A DNA stretch of 64,000 bases from Mycobacteroides sp. CBMA 271. Lineage in GTDB: Bacteria > Actinomycetota > Actinomycetes > Mycobacteriales > Mycobacteriaceae. This document shows positions 16,711 through 25,683 of this stretch, piece after piece. Each line of letters opens with the position of its first letter. Position 1 is the first letter of the stretch. Both the position numbers and the translations under genes were made by a program. The stretch is taken from the NCBI RefSeq assembly GCF_009729205.1, contig NZ_VTHB01000002.1:62001-126000 (forward strand), given 5' to 3'. The notes beneath the pieces were generated by a model that worked only from the letters and a program-made list of their open reading frames with translations, did no database searches and was not told where the DNA came from.

Positions 16711-17335
16711 TCGGGCGCCCGGACCTCAGCGACATCAGGAGCGCCCGAGCAACGCGTCGTATCTCCACCCAACGCGGATCCGACAGACCAATCGACGACC
16801 ACTGTCCGATGTCTGGGGCGTCAGTCATCTCGCGCAGACGCCGGTCAATTTCGCGGGCGGCCTCCTCTTGGTCGTCTGTCAATGACAGCCGGTGTGGGAG
16901 TAACAGGTCGCCGAATTCCAACGCCAGCTCATCGACCCCAACGCGCCAGTGCTGCAAGTACTTACGCTGCACTCGCGCCGACTGCCCCAAACGCTCTACG
17001 ACACACTGGAACTGGTCGCACCATCGATCAGATAACACGCCCTCCGGTGGCACAGGATTCTCGAAACATGCCTCACCCCCATTTTTGGGCACTTTGATAG
17101 GCACGTTTCCGGCCAAGGCCGCGGAGGAGTCGCCATGCAAGAGGAAGGCGGCTCCGTTGTACGGGAAGTACCACGCGTCAGCCGTCTCGGTGACGGCGTC
17201 CTCGATGATCAAGACGTCGTCGATACGCAGCGTGGCGATATATGCCTCCGCCCGAGACCGCGCATCGGCGAAGCCGATCATGGTCCCTCCCCACCGACTG
17301 TCGACCTTCTGCGTGAACCACTCGTACTTTCGCAC
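16694..17335 (-). CDS. Imm35/YrhB-like immunity-type protein with C-terminal extension
   Basis: 213 residues from 17335; the domain itself begins near MIGFADARSRAEAYI, so a start at 17281 is also possible. The first ~80 residues of that part resemble Imm35/YrhB immunity proteins: alternating strands with WYFPYNGAAFLLHGDSS followed by LAGNVPIKVPKNGGEACF. The remaining ~120 residues, with an acidic helical end, are unfamiliar. Imm35 relatives neutralise secreted polymorphic toxins, but no toxin gene is beside it. The identification is by pattern only and is tentative. Confidence 0.55.
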   Translation of the reverse strand: MRKYEWFTQKVDSRWGGTMIGFADARSRAEAYIATLRIDDVLIIEDAVTETADAWYFPYNGAAFLLHGDSSAALAGNVPIKVPKNGGEACFENPVPPEGVLSDRWCDQFQCVVERLGQSARVQRKYLQHWRVGVDELALEFGDLLLPHRLSLTDDQEEAAREIDRRLREMTDAPDIGQWSSIGLSDPRWVEIRRVARALLMSLRSGRPISDCR

Positions 17336-17360
17336 GAGAAGTCGACGTTCGGCTAGAGGT

Positions 17361-18392
17361 TTAGGTCAGCGCCGCCAACTGCTTGACGTGCTCGACGCTG
17401 CGGCAACCGACCACCAGCATGGTGACCCCGGCGGCCTCCCAAGCCTTGATCTGCTCGCGCACCTCGGTCTCGTTGCCGACGATCGTGGTGTCGAGGACCA
17501 GCTCGTCCGGAATCACTTCGGCCGCTTTGTCCTTGCGGTTGGTGCGGAACAGCTCGGTGACCTCGTCGACTACCTCGCCGTACCCCATGCGGCGGTATAC
17601 CTCGGCATGGAAGTTCAGCTCTACGGCCCCCATGCCGCCGATGTACAAGGCGGAGAACGGCTTCAATTGATCGATCACCGAGCGGCGATCCTCGGTGACG
17701 ATCACCTGGGCGGTGGCGGCGATCTCGAAATCCTCACGGGTACGCCGCGCACCGGGGCGCGAGAAGCCCTCGTCAAGCCATTCGTTGTACATGTCGGCCA
17801 GCCGCGGCGCGTAGAACATGGGCAGCCAGCCGTCGGCGATCTCGGCCGTCATCGCCACGTTCTTGGGGCCCTCGGCGCCGAGGAAGATAGGGATATCGGA
17901 CCGCAGTGGGTGCGTGATCGGCTTGAGCGGCTTGCCCAGGCCGGTGGCCGTCGGGCCCGTGAACGGCAGCGGATAGTGCGGGCCGTCGCTGCGCACGGGG
18001 GCTTCACGAGCCAGCACCTGCCTGATGATGTCGATGTATTCACGGGTGCGGGCCAGCGGTTTCGGGAACGACTGCCCGTACCAGCCCTCGACCACCTGCG
18101 GCCCCGAGACACCCAGCCCCAAGATGTGGCGACCACCGGAGAGGTGGTCCAGCGTCAGCGCCGCCATGGCGCACGCCGTCGGTGTCCGCGCCGAAAGCTG
18201 AACCACTGAGGTGCCCAACCGGATTCGGCTGGTGTCCGATCCCCACCAGGCCAGCGGGGTGTACGCGTCCGAGCCCCAGGCCTCGGCAGTGAAGACGGCG
18301 TCGAATCCGCCTTCCTCGGCGGCGGCCACCAATTCCGGCGCGTTCTCCGGCGGTGAGGCCGCCCAGTACCCCAGCTGCAATCCGAATTTCAT
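17361..18392 (-). CDS. LLM-class F420-dependent oxidoreductase (Rv3520c-like)
   Basis: 343-residue TIM-barrel oxidoreductase of the luciferase-like monooxygenase class. The N-terminus MKFGLQLGYWAASPPENAPELVAAAEEGGFDAVF and the IRLGTSVVQLSARTPTACAMAALTLDHLSGGRHILGLG region (given here only as landmarks near residues 1-34 and 55-90) are typical. Mycobacterial members use deazaflavin F420. By place it equals Rv3520c in the cholesterol cluster; its step is not known to me. The start at 18392 fits the family, and the KstR box lies 55 bases upstream, shared with the divergent DUF35 gene. Confidence 0.85.
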   Translation of the reverse strand: MKFGLQLGYWAASPPENAPELVAAAEEGGFDAVFTAEAWGSDAYTPLAWWGSDTSRIRLGTSVVQLSARTPTACAMAALTLDHLSGGRHILGLGVSGPQVVEGWYGQSFPKPLARTREYIDIIRQVLAREAPVRSDGPHYPLPFTGPTATGLGKPLKPITHPLRSDIPIFLGAEGPKNVAMTAEIADGWLPMFYAPRLADMYNEWLDEGFSRPGARRTREDFEIAATAQVIVTEDRRSVIDQLKPFSALYIGGMGAVELNFHAEVYRRMGYGEVVDEVTELFRTNRKDKAAEVIPDELVLDTTIVGNETEVREQIKAWEAAGVTMLVVGCRSVEHVKQLAALT

Positions 18393-18446
18393 GACTGCAC
18401 AGTAACCGGGCGCATATGCCACGACCACCACCCTTGCGAAAAAAAC

Positions 18447-18460
18447 TAGAACTTGTTCTA
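18447..18460. promoter_or_regulatory. KstR-type operator between the LLM oxidoreductase and the DUF35-ltp4-ltp3 operon
   Basis: TAGAACTTGTTCTA, fully symmetric outside the two central bases, fits TnnAACnnGTTnnA. It is 9 bases upstream of the likely GTG start of the DUF35 gene, which suggests a leaderless or near-leaderless message. Confidence 0.85.
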
Positions 18461-18469
18461 CTCGGAGGT

Positions 18470-19480
18470 GTGACACCCAGCCAAAGCAGCACAACGGGGC
18501 AATTACCCCTCCTGACGGCTCCCCTCGAACTGTCTTTTGATTACACCCGTTCGGTCGGTCCCACCCTGTCGAAGTTCTTCACCGCCCTGCGCGACCGGCA
18601 CATCGTCGGTACCCGCGGCAGCGACGGCCGGATCCACGTACCCGCCGCCGAATACGACCCGGTGACCTACGCGCCGCTGACCGACGTGGTGCCGGTATCG
18701 AGTGTGGGCACGGTTCAGTCGTGGTCCTGGCAGCCGGAACCTCTTGAGGGGCAGCCCCTGGCCAAGCCGTTCGCCTGGGCGCTGATCAAGCTCGACGGAG
18801 CCGACACCTCGCTGCTGCACGCTGTCGATGCGGGATCCGCTGACGCCATCTCGACCGGCGCACGCGTGCACGCGGTGTGGAGTGACGAGACCGTCGGCGC
18901 CATCACCGATATCGCCTACTTCGCGCTCGGGGACCGGGACCGAGCCACGCAGTCGGCGACATCCAGCCAGAGCGACGTGTCCGTATCCGCGAACCAGGAG
19001 CCCGTGACCATGCAGGTCACCCCGATCCGCCTTGAGGTGCAGCACATCACCTCCCCCGAGGAGAGCGCCTACCTGCGCGCACTGGCAGAGGGCAAGCTGC
19101 TCGGTGGACGTACCGGTGCCGGCGGACGGGTCTACTTCCCGGCCCGCGGTGCCGATCCCCTCACCGGGGAGCCCACCTCCGATCTGGTGGAAGTCTCCGA
19201 CAAGGGCGTCGTCACCACCTTCGCCATCATCAACATCCCGTTCCCCGGGCAGCGCATCAAACCGCCGTACGTGGCCGCCTATGTGCTGCTGGACGGTGCC
19301 GATATTCCGTTCCTGCATCTGGTCTACGACATCGACGCCGCCGAAGTCCGCTCCGGCATGCGGGTCGAGGCCGTGTGGAAACCCAAGGAGGAGTGGGGAT
19401 ACGGGATCGACAACATCCAGTACTTCCGCCCAACCGGTGAACCCGACGCCGACTACGAGACCTACAAGGACCGGATGTAA
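18470..19480 (+). CDS. Double DUF35 OB-fold acyl-CoA-associated protein (Rv3521-like)
   Basis: 336 residues with two DUF35-type modules in a row: about 1-150 (FDYTRSVGPTLSKFFTALRDRHIVGTR ... PFAWALIKLDGADTSLLHAV) and about 175-320 (TSPEESAYLRALAEGKLLGGRTG ... PPYVAAYVLLDGADIPFLHLV). The usual zinc-ribbon cysteines are not seen. DUF35 proteins partner thiolase-like lipid-transfer proteins, as ChsH2 does with the retro-aldolase Ltp2, so this is the likely partner of Ltp4/Ltp3 just downstream. GTG at 18470 is the likely start; an ATG upstream would place the KstR box inside the gene. The stop overlaps the ltp4 start (TAATG). Confidence 0.82.
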   Translation: MTPSQSSTTGQLPLLTAPLELSFDYTRSVGPTLSKFFTALRDRHIVGTRGSDGRIHVPAAEYDPVTYAPLTDVVPVSSVGTVQSWSWQPEPLEGQPLAKPFAWALIKLDGADTSLLHAVDAGSADAISTGARVHAVWSDETVGAITDIAYFALGDRDRATQSATSSQSDVSVSANQEPVTMQVTPIRLEVQHITSPEESAYLRALAEGKLLGGRTGAGGRVYFPARGADPLTGEPTSDLVEVSDKGVVTTFAIINIPFPGQRIKPPYVAAYVLLDGADIPFLHLVYDIDAAEVRSGMRVEAVWKPKEEWGYGIDNIQYFRPTGEPDADYETYKDRM

Positions 19481-20538
19481 TGAGCGACGTTGCTGTTGTG
19501 GGTTTTGCCCACGCCCCCCATGTCCGGACCACCGACGCCACCACCAACGGCGTCGAGATGCTGGTCCCCTGTTTCCACCAAATCTACGATGACCTGGGAA
19601 TAACCAAGTCGGACATCGGTTTCTGGTGCTCGGGCTCGTCGGATTACCTGGCCGGACGCGCCTTCTCGTTTATCTCGGCCATCGACTCGATCGGCGCGGT
19701 GCCACCGATCAACGAATCTCACGTCGAGATGGACGCTGCCTGGGCGCTGTATGAGGCCTACATCAAGATCCTGAGCGGGCAGGTCGAGACCGCTCTCGTC
19801 TACGGATTCGGCAAGTCTTCCGCCGGCCTGCTCCGCAGAGCCCTTGCCCTGCAGACCGATCCGTACACCGTCGCGCCGCTGTGGCCCGATTCGGTGTCGA
19901 TGGCGGCGCTGCAGGCACGGCTCGGCCTGGACTCGGGCAAGTGGACCAAGGAGCAGATGGCGCAGATATCCCTCGACGCCTTCGGTCGCGCGAAACGCGT
20001 CGACTCCGAGGCGCCGGCATCGAGCGTCGAGGAGCTGCTGGCGCGCGAGTACTTCGCCGACCCACTACACAGGCATGACATTGCGCCCATCTCCGATGGC
20101 GCCTCGATCATGGTGCTCGCCTCGGCTGACCGTGCACGTGAACTGCGCGAAAACCCGGCCTGGATTACCGGATTCGAGCATCGCATCGACTCCCCCGCGA
20201 TCGGCGGCCGGGATATCACGACGTCTCCGTCGACAGCAGCGTCCGCTGCGGCGGCAACCCGCGGCGACACTGGTTCCATCGACATCGCCGAACTGCACGC
20301 CCCATTCAGCCATCAACAGCTGATCCTGTCCGAGGCCATCGGCCTCAAGGAATCCACGACGGTCAACCCGTCTGGTGGCGCACTGGTGGCCAACCCGATG
20401 TTCTCGGCCGGGCTGGAAAGAATCGGCTTTGCCGCACAACATATCTGGAACGGTTCGGCACAGCGGGTACTGGCCCACGCGACCAGCGGGCCGGTGCTAC
20501 AGCAGAACCTCGTCGCGGTGCTGGACGGCGAACGATGA
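19480..20538 (+). CDS. ltp4: Ltp4, thiolase-fold lipid-transfer protein / putative aldolase
   Basis: 352-residue SCP2-thiolase-like protein equivalent to Rv3522. Ltp proteins of steroid clusters are thiolase-fold enzymes, some of which (Ltp2) act as retro-aldolases on 17-hydroxy side-chain CoA esters. Where thiolases carry the nucleophilic Cys, the sequence reads ESHVEMDAAWALYEA without Cys, and near the C-terminus the thiolase GHP motif is replaced by VANPMFSAG after NPSGGALV. This points away from thiolysis. It is coupled to the DUF35 gene upstream and to ltp3 downstream through a short repeat. Confidence 0.85.
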   Translation: MSDVAVVGFAHAPHVRTTDATTNGVEMLVPCFHQIYDDLGITKSDIGFWCSGSSDYLAGRAFSFISAIDSIGAVPPINESHVEMDAAWALYEAYIKILSGQVETALVYGFGKSSAGLLRRALALQTDPYTVAPLWPDSVSMAALQARLGLDSGKWTKEQMAQISLDAFGRAKRVDSEAPASSVEELLAREYFADPLHRHDIAPISDGASIMVLASADRARELRENPAWITGFEHRIDSPAIGGRDITTSPSTAASAAAATRGDTGSIDIAELHAPFSHQQLILSEAIGLKESTTVNPSGGALVANPMFSAGLERIGFAAQHIWNGSAQRVLAHATSGPVLQQNLVAVLDGER

Positions 20539-20556
20539 GCGCTTGCGCGAAGAGAA
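20534..20556 (+). repeat. Interspersed GATGAGC element between ltp4 and ltp3
   Basis: GATGAGCGCTTGCGCGAAGAG, one C shorter than the consensus. Its ATG (20535) overlaps the ltp4 stop and opens an 11-codon frame ending TGA at 20567, one base before the ltp3 GTG. Confidence 0.8.
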
Positions 20557-20568
20557 GAGGACACTGAC

Positions 20569-21764
<1,196 letters not shown>

Positions 21765-21768
<4 letters not shown>

Positions 21769-22166
21769 GCCTTGCCAACGAAGCGGGACGGCGTTCACGA
21801 GAGGCGGTGGCCGCCCGCGACAAGCAGGCCTGGGTCGACAACTTCGCCGATGACGGCGTCGTACAGGACCCAGTGGGTAAGTCACCGATGGATCCCGAGG
21901 GCAACGGGCACCGCGGCAAGGAGGCCATTGCGGCGTTCTGGGACAACGTCATCGCGCCCACCGAGAAGCTGGACTTCATCTTCGACGCCACCTATGACTG
22001 CGGTACTCACCAGGCCAACGTCGGGCGGATCGTGACCACCATGAACGGCTACGCGATGACGGCCGAGGGTGTGTTCACCTACCAGGCCAACGACGAGGGC
22101 AAGATCGTCCTGCTGCGCGCCTATTGGGAGTTCGACAAGGTCGCCGGGACGGCGCGAAAGGTCTAG
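21765..22166 (+). CDS. NTF2-fold / ketosteroid-isomerase-like small protein
   Basis: 133 residues with the SnoaL/NTF2 pattern: helical start (REAVAARDKQAWVDNFADDGVVQDPVG), central GKEAIAAFWDNVIAPTEKLDF and strand-rich end (GYAMTAEGVFTYQANDEGKIVLLRAYWEF). Members of this fold isomerise steroids or hydrate CoA esters, but no specific activity can be read here. GTG start overlapping the ltp3 stop. Last gene of its operon, followed by a strong hairpin terminator. Confidence 0.75.
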
Positions 22167-22178
22167 ACCGAACCAATA

Positions 22179-22212
22179 CAAAAGCCCCCGCGCATGGCGT
22201 CGGGGGCTTTTG
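22179..22212. terminator. Bidirectional hairpin terminator
   Basis: A 12-base perfect stem, CAAAAGCCCCCG against CGGGGGCTTTTG, with a 10-base loop. The A and T tracts at its two ends suit termination in both directions, between the NTF2-like gene and the convergent ferredoxin reductase gene. Confidence 0.9.
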
Positions 22213-22222
22213 CATCTTCACG

Positions 22223-23569
22223 CTAGGAGGCCTGGCGCCCGGCGCTGATCATCTCCTCGCGCGGTACTAACTTGATGCGTTCGCGGCCCTGTTCCGCACC
22301 GAGTGCGACCTCGTGGGCGTCGAGCCGTTCCCACTCCTCCCAGGTGGTGTATTCGATCCCGCTGCCCCGCAGATGCGCGAAAATCGCATCGGGGTCCGAG
22401 ATTTCGGCGGGTTGGATACCCGGGAGGTCAGCAAGCAGACTGGCGATCGTCTCGGCAGCATCGGATTTGGTATGCCCGATCAATCCAACAGGACCGCGCT
22501 TGACCCAGCCGGTCACATAGGTGGATTCGATCGGGATGCTGTCGATGTCGAGCACCCGTCCGGCGTCATGTGGGACGACACCGGCGTGATGGTCGAAAGG
22601 CAGATCCGCCAGATGCGAAGACACGTATCCGACCGCGCGGTAGACGGCCTGCACCGGCCAGTCGGTGAATTCCCCTGTTCCGCGGACGGTTCCGTCGCCG
22701 GTCAGCTCGGTCCGCTCGGTGCGCAACCCCTCCACCTTGCCGGTTCCCAGCACCGCCGCCGGTGATTGGCACAAATGGATGTGGATGCGATGCGGCGCGC
22801 CAGTGGGCTCCTGATCCAGGTACTTCATCATGGTGTCGACGACGAGCTTGGTGGCCTTGCTGGAATTGATGGCCTGCTGGCTGCCCTCGTCGATCTCGAA
22901 TCCCTCCGGATGCACGATGACGTCCACGCTCGGCGAGTGCGAAAGCTCACGAAATTCCATGGGGCTGAACTTGATCTGTGCTGGTCCTCGACGCGCGAAG
23001 ACGTGCACGTCGGTTGCCTGGTTGAGCGCCAGGCCCTGGTAGACGTTGGCGGGGATCTCGGTGCCGAGCTGCTCGTCCGCGGGCTTGGCCAGCATGCGCG
23101 CGATGTCGAGCGCGACGTTTCCCGCGCCCAGCACGGCAACGCTCTGCGCGGTCAGCGGCCAGTCGCGCGGGACGTCGGGGTGGCCGTCGTACCAGGAGAC
23201 GAAGTCGGCGGCGCCGTAACTTTCCGGCAGGTCGATACCGGGGAGGTCGAGTCCACGGTCGGCGCGTGCACCGGTGGAGAAGATCACCGCGTCGTAGAAC
23301 CGACGCAGGTCCGAGAGCTTGATATCGGTGCCGTAGTGGACATTTCCGATAAACCGAATCTCGTCGCGCGAGAGCACGCGACGCAGCGCCTTGATGATCT
23401 CCTTGATGCGAGGGTGGTCGGGAGCCACGCCGTAGCGCACCAGACCGTACGGTGCGGGCAGCCGGTCGAAAACGTCAACCTGGGCCTGCTCGTACTCCTT
23501 GGTGAGGATGTCGGCGGCGTAGATGCCTGCCGGACCTGCGCCGACGACGGCGACTCGGATCTTCCTCAT
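22223..23569 (-). CDS. FprA-type ferredoxin/adrenodoxin NADP+ reductase
   Basis: 448-residue flavoprotein of the adrenodoxin-reductase family: FAD site VAVVGAGPAGIYAADIL at the N-terminus, PYGLVRYGVAPDH, NADP site VAVLGAGNVALDIARML near residue 155, and the C-terminal TGWVKRGPVGLIGHTKSDAAET. It moves electrons from NADPH to ferredoxins such as FdxD and so to P450s. The start at 23569 (MRKIRVAVVG) fits the family; a start 13 codons upstream is possible but not typical. A strong IdeR-type iron box lies 27 bases upstream, so iron limitation probably induces it. Confidence 0.88.
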   Translation of the reverse strand: MRKIRVAVVGAGPAGIYAADILTKEYEQAQVDVFDRLPAPYGLVRYGVAPDHPRIKEIIKALRRVLSRDEIRFIGNVHYGTDIKLSDLRRFYDAVIFSTGARADRGLDLPGIDLPESYGAADFVSWYDGHPDVPRDWPLTAQSVAVLGAGNVALDIARMLAKPADEQLGTEIPANVYQGLALNQATDVHVFARRGPAQIKFSPMEFRELSHSPSVDVIVHPEGFEIDEGSQQAINSSKATKLVVDTMMKYLDQEPTGAPHRIHIHLCQSPAAVLGTGKVEGLRTERTELTGDGTVRGTGEFTDWPVQAVYRAVGYVSSHLADLPFDHHAGVVPHDAGRVLDIDSIPIESTYVTGWVKRGPVGLIGHTKSDAAETIASLLADLPGIQPAEISDPDAIFAHLRGSGIEYTTWEEWERLDAHEVALGAEQGRERIKLVPREEMISAGRQAS

Positions 23570-23595
23570 GCCTATCCCCTTTTGCATTGAATCAC

Positions 23596-23614
23596 TTAGG
23601 TAAGGCAAGCCTAA
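23596..23614. promoter_or_regulatory. IdeR/DtxR-type iron box
   Basis: TTAGGTAAGGCAAGCCTAA matches the 19-bp IdeR consensus TTAGGTTAGGCTAACCTAA at 16 of 19 positions. It sits 27 bases upstream of the ferredoxin reductase and 78 bases upstream of the divergent deazaflavin protein gene. IdeR with Fe2+ would repress. Confidence 0.8.
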
Positions 23615-23691
23615 AAAAAATTCCCGGGGAAGTGGGACGTACGTCCCGAGATCCCCGTCACACCACGGCCGGATCTCGGTAACCTCACCAC

Positions 23692-24180
23692 GTGATCGCC
23701 GCGTTCATCGCTGTCGGTGTTGTTGTGTTGGTGCCGCTTATCTTGTTCGCGCTACTCGTGGCGGGTATCCGTCTGCAGAACCGCCCGATACTCGACGTGG
23801 TCCGCCGGTTCAACCACGCGGTGACCAATCCGAAGATCATGGCCACCGCGGGAACTGCCGCCACCTCGACGGCCGTCATCCGCCACACCGGCCGGCGCAG
23901 TGGGGGCTCCTATGAGACCCCGGTGGAGGCCTTCGACGCCGCCGGGGACACCGTCCTGATCCTGTTGCCCTACGGTCCGACGGCCGACTGGGTGCGCAAC
24001 GTCACCGCCCAAGGCGGCGCCGATCTGCTCCGGGCCGGTGAGCTGATGGCCCTCACCGATCCGCGGATCGTCCCCACCGCCGACGTGCGGTCCCAGCTAC
24101 CGGCCAAGGAACTGCGGATGCAGCGACTGTTCAACGTTCCCGAATGCCTGCAGCTGACTAAGGGGACGCGGGCTACTTGA
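23692..24180 (+). CDS. Deazaflavin (F420)-dependent nitroreductase-family (Ddn-like) protein
   Basis: 162 residues. An N-terminal membrane helix (AAFIAVGVVVLVPLILFALLV) is followed by a split-barrel domain with IRHTGRRSGGSYETPVEAF and GPTADWVRNVTAQGGADL, the hallmark of the DDN/F420-dependent family. Such proteins reduce quinones or nitro compounds with F420H2, and the helix suggests membrane-edge action. GTG start at 23692, divergent from the iron-regulated reductase. It ends 3 bases before the convergent carbonic-anhydrase-like gene. Confidence 0.8.
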   Translation: MIAAFIAVGVVVLVPLILFALLVAGIRLQNRPILDVVRRFNHAVTNPKIMATAGTAATSTAVIRHTGRRSGGSYETPVEAFDAAGDTVLILLPYGPTADWVRNVTAQGGADLLRAGELMALTDPRIVPTADVRSQLPAKELRMQRLFNVPECLQLTKGTRAT

Positions 24181-24183
24181 CGC

Positions 24184-24705
24184 TTATGTATCCAAACCAG
24201 CCCGGTAGCGCTCGCCCAACGCTTGGTACGCGGCGGGGACGCCCTTGGTCAGGAACTCCGCGGGCGTTCCTGCGACCGGCCCCTTGACCTTGGCGGGCGA
24301 ACCCATGACCAGCACGTCCTCCGGAATCTGAGCGCCGCCTAGGACCAGCGATCCCGCGGCCACCATGCTCCGCGCGCCGATGGAGGCGCCGTCGAGCACC
24401 GTCGCGTGATTTCCGATCAAGGCGCCGTCACCCACGGTGCAGCTGTGCACCAGACACATGTGCGCCACGGTGGCTCCCGTGCCGATGTCGACCGGCATTC
24501 CCGGGTCGCTGTGCAGCACCGACCCGTCCTGAATGTTGGCGCCAGCGCGGATGATGATCGGCGCGTAGTCGGCGCGGATAACCGTGTTGAACCAGATCGA
24601 CGCGCCGGCTTCCACCGTGACATCTCCGATGAGACAGGCGGTCGGCGCGACGAACGCCTCGGGGTGAACGCTCGGGCTTTTTCCGTCGAGTGAGTACAAG
24701 GGCAT
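24184..24705 (-). CDS. Gamma-class carbonic anhydrase-like hexapeptide-repeat protein (Rv3525c-like)
   Basis: 173 residues of left-handed beta-helix repeats: VHPEAFVAPTACLIGDVTVEAG, then repeated V/I-x-x-GA steps through IGNHATVLDGASIGARSMV and MGSPAKVKGPV. Metal-binding His residues appear in VLHSDPG, VAHMCLVHSC and IGNHATV, matching the three-His zinc/iron site of gamma carbonic anhydrases. The cluster position equals Rv3525c. Whether it hydrates CO2 or binds CoA intermediates is not clear from sequence. Confidence 0.85.
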   Translation of the reverse strand: MPLYSLDGKSPSVHPEAFVAPTACLIGDVTVEAGASIWFNTVIRADYAPIIIRAGANIQDGSVLHSDPGMPVDIGTGATVAHMCLVHSCTVGDGALIGNHATVLDGASIGARSMVAAGSLVLGGAQIPEDVLVMGSPAKVKGPVAGTPAEFLTKGVPAAYQALGERYRAGLDT

Positions 24706-24714
24706 GCGCAGACC

Positions 24715-25554
24715 CTAGCGGGGCAGGCTCACCCGACCATCCGGCATCAGCTCGTACAACTCCGTCCCCTCCGACACTCGGGCTGCATCGGCGGCCAGTG
24801 ACACCGCAATCTTGTTGCAGCCATTACGCATCACGTCAAATGTCAGCTCAACTGCCTGTTCGGTAGAGAAGTGTTTGCTCACTCCGGAGGCGACCTCGGC
24901 GGGGATATCCGCCGGGGTCCAGATCAGCGCATCCACGTATCGCAAGGCAGCCTTATGCGAGTCACCCAATCGCGTGGACTCCTCAAAATCGGCGATGTCT
25001 CCGTACAAAGACTCCGATCCCCCGGCCTTCAGTGCCGTCGTTTCGCGTAGCGACTTACACAGTCGGCACTGATGCTGCGCCGCTCCACGCAACCGCGCGA
25101 TCTCGCTGGTGACAGGATCCAGCGCGGACAAGCTCCCGATGGAGGTAAGAAAATTCCCGAGCAACACGACACTCGGGTCGCTGTCGCGGTCCCAGGACGC
25201 GGGCTCTGGCCAGGCGGTGACGCCGAGTGCGGTCAGGCCCGACCGCACTCGAGGCAGGAAGTCTGCGATGAACGTCAGCGCCACAACGTGTCCCGAGCCC
25301 TTACCGAACGTTTCGAAGAGCGCCGCGCGCTGTGCATCGGTCACTGCCGAGACGTCGACGGCGAACTGCTCAGCGAAGTCGGTCAGCGCCGCAGAACCAT
25401 CGGGAATGGCGTCTTCCGCGGGCAGAGGTGGCAGGCCGAGAGCGGCGGCGCACACCGTTCGGAGCGTCCGGTTGATGCCCGCATAGTCGGTCGGCGACAG
25501 CGAAATCAGCGCTGAGACCCCGAGTTCGTCAAGCCAGCCGCGGTTCACACACAC
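24715..25554 (-). CDS. AhpD/carboxymuconolactone-decarboxylase-like protein
   Basis: 279 residues, all helical in appearance. The core QHQCRLCKSLRETTALKAGG has the CxxC and following His-type pattern of AhpD-like (CMD) proteins, which use paired cysteines for peroxide or thiol chemistry. The N-terminal 120 residues are less typical. It lies upstream of and codirectional with the carbonic-anhydrase-like gene (9-base gap) and divergent from kshA, with the KstR box between. The start at 25554 is the first in frame after an AGGAGGTGTGT stretch; a later start is possible. Confidence 0.7.
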   Translation of the reverse strand: MCVNRGWLDELGVSALISLSPTDYAGINRTLRTVCAAALGLPPLPAEDAIPDGSAALTDFAEQFAVDVSAVTDAQRAALFETFGKGSGHVVALTFIADFLPRVRSGLTALGVTAWPEPASWDRDSDPSVVLLGNFLTSIGSLSALDPVTSEIARLRGAAQHQCRLCKSLRETTALKAGGSESLYGDIADFEESTRLGDSHKAALRYVDALIWTPADIPAEVASGVSKHFSTEQAVELTFDVMRNGCNKIAVSLAADAARVSEGTELYELMPDGRVSLPR

Positions 25555-25615
25555 CTCCTACATGCACATTTGCGCTCGTAGTGGCCACATTTCTTGCGCC
25601 AGACGACCTCAAAAC

Positions 25616-25629
25616 TGTAACATGTTCTA
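25616..25629. promoter_or_regulatory. KstR-type operator at the kshA promoter
   Basis: TGTAACATGTTCTA fits TnnAACnnGTTnnA. It is 54 bases upstream of kshA and 61 bases upstream of the divergent AhpD-like gene. Confidence 0.82.
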
Positions 25630-25683
25630 GTTGGAGATGGCCGTCCGAGCGGCCAGCATCGAAACACTGGAGGCAGCCCCGCC

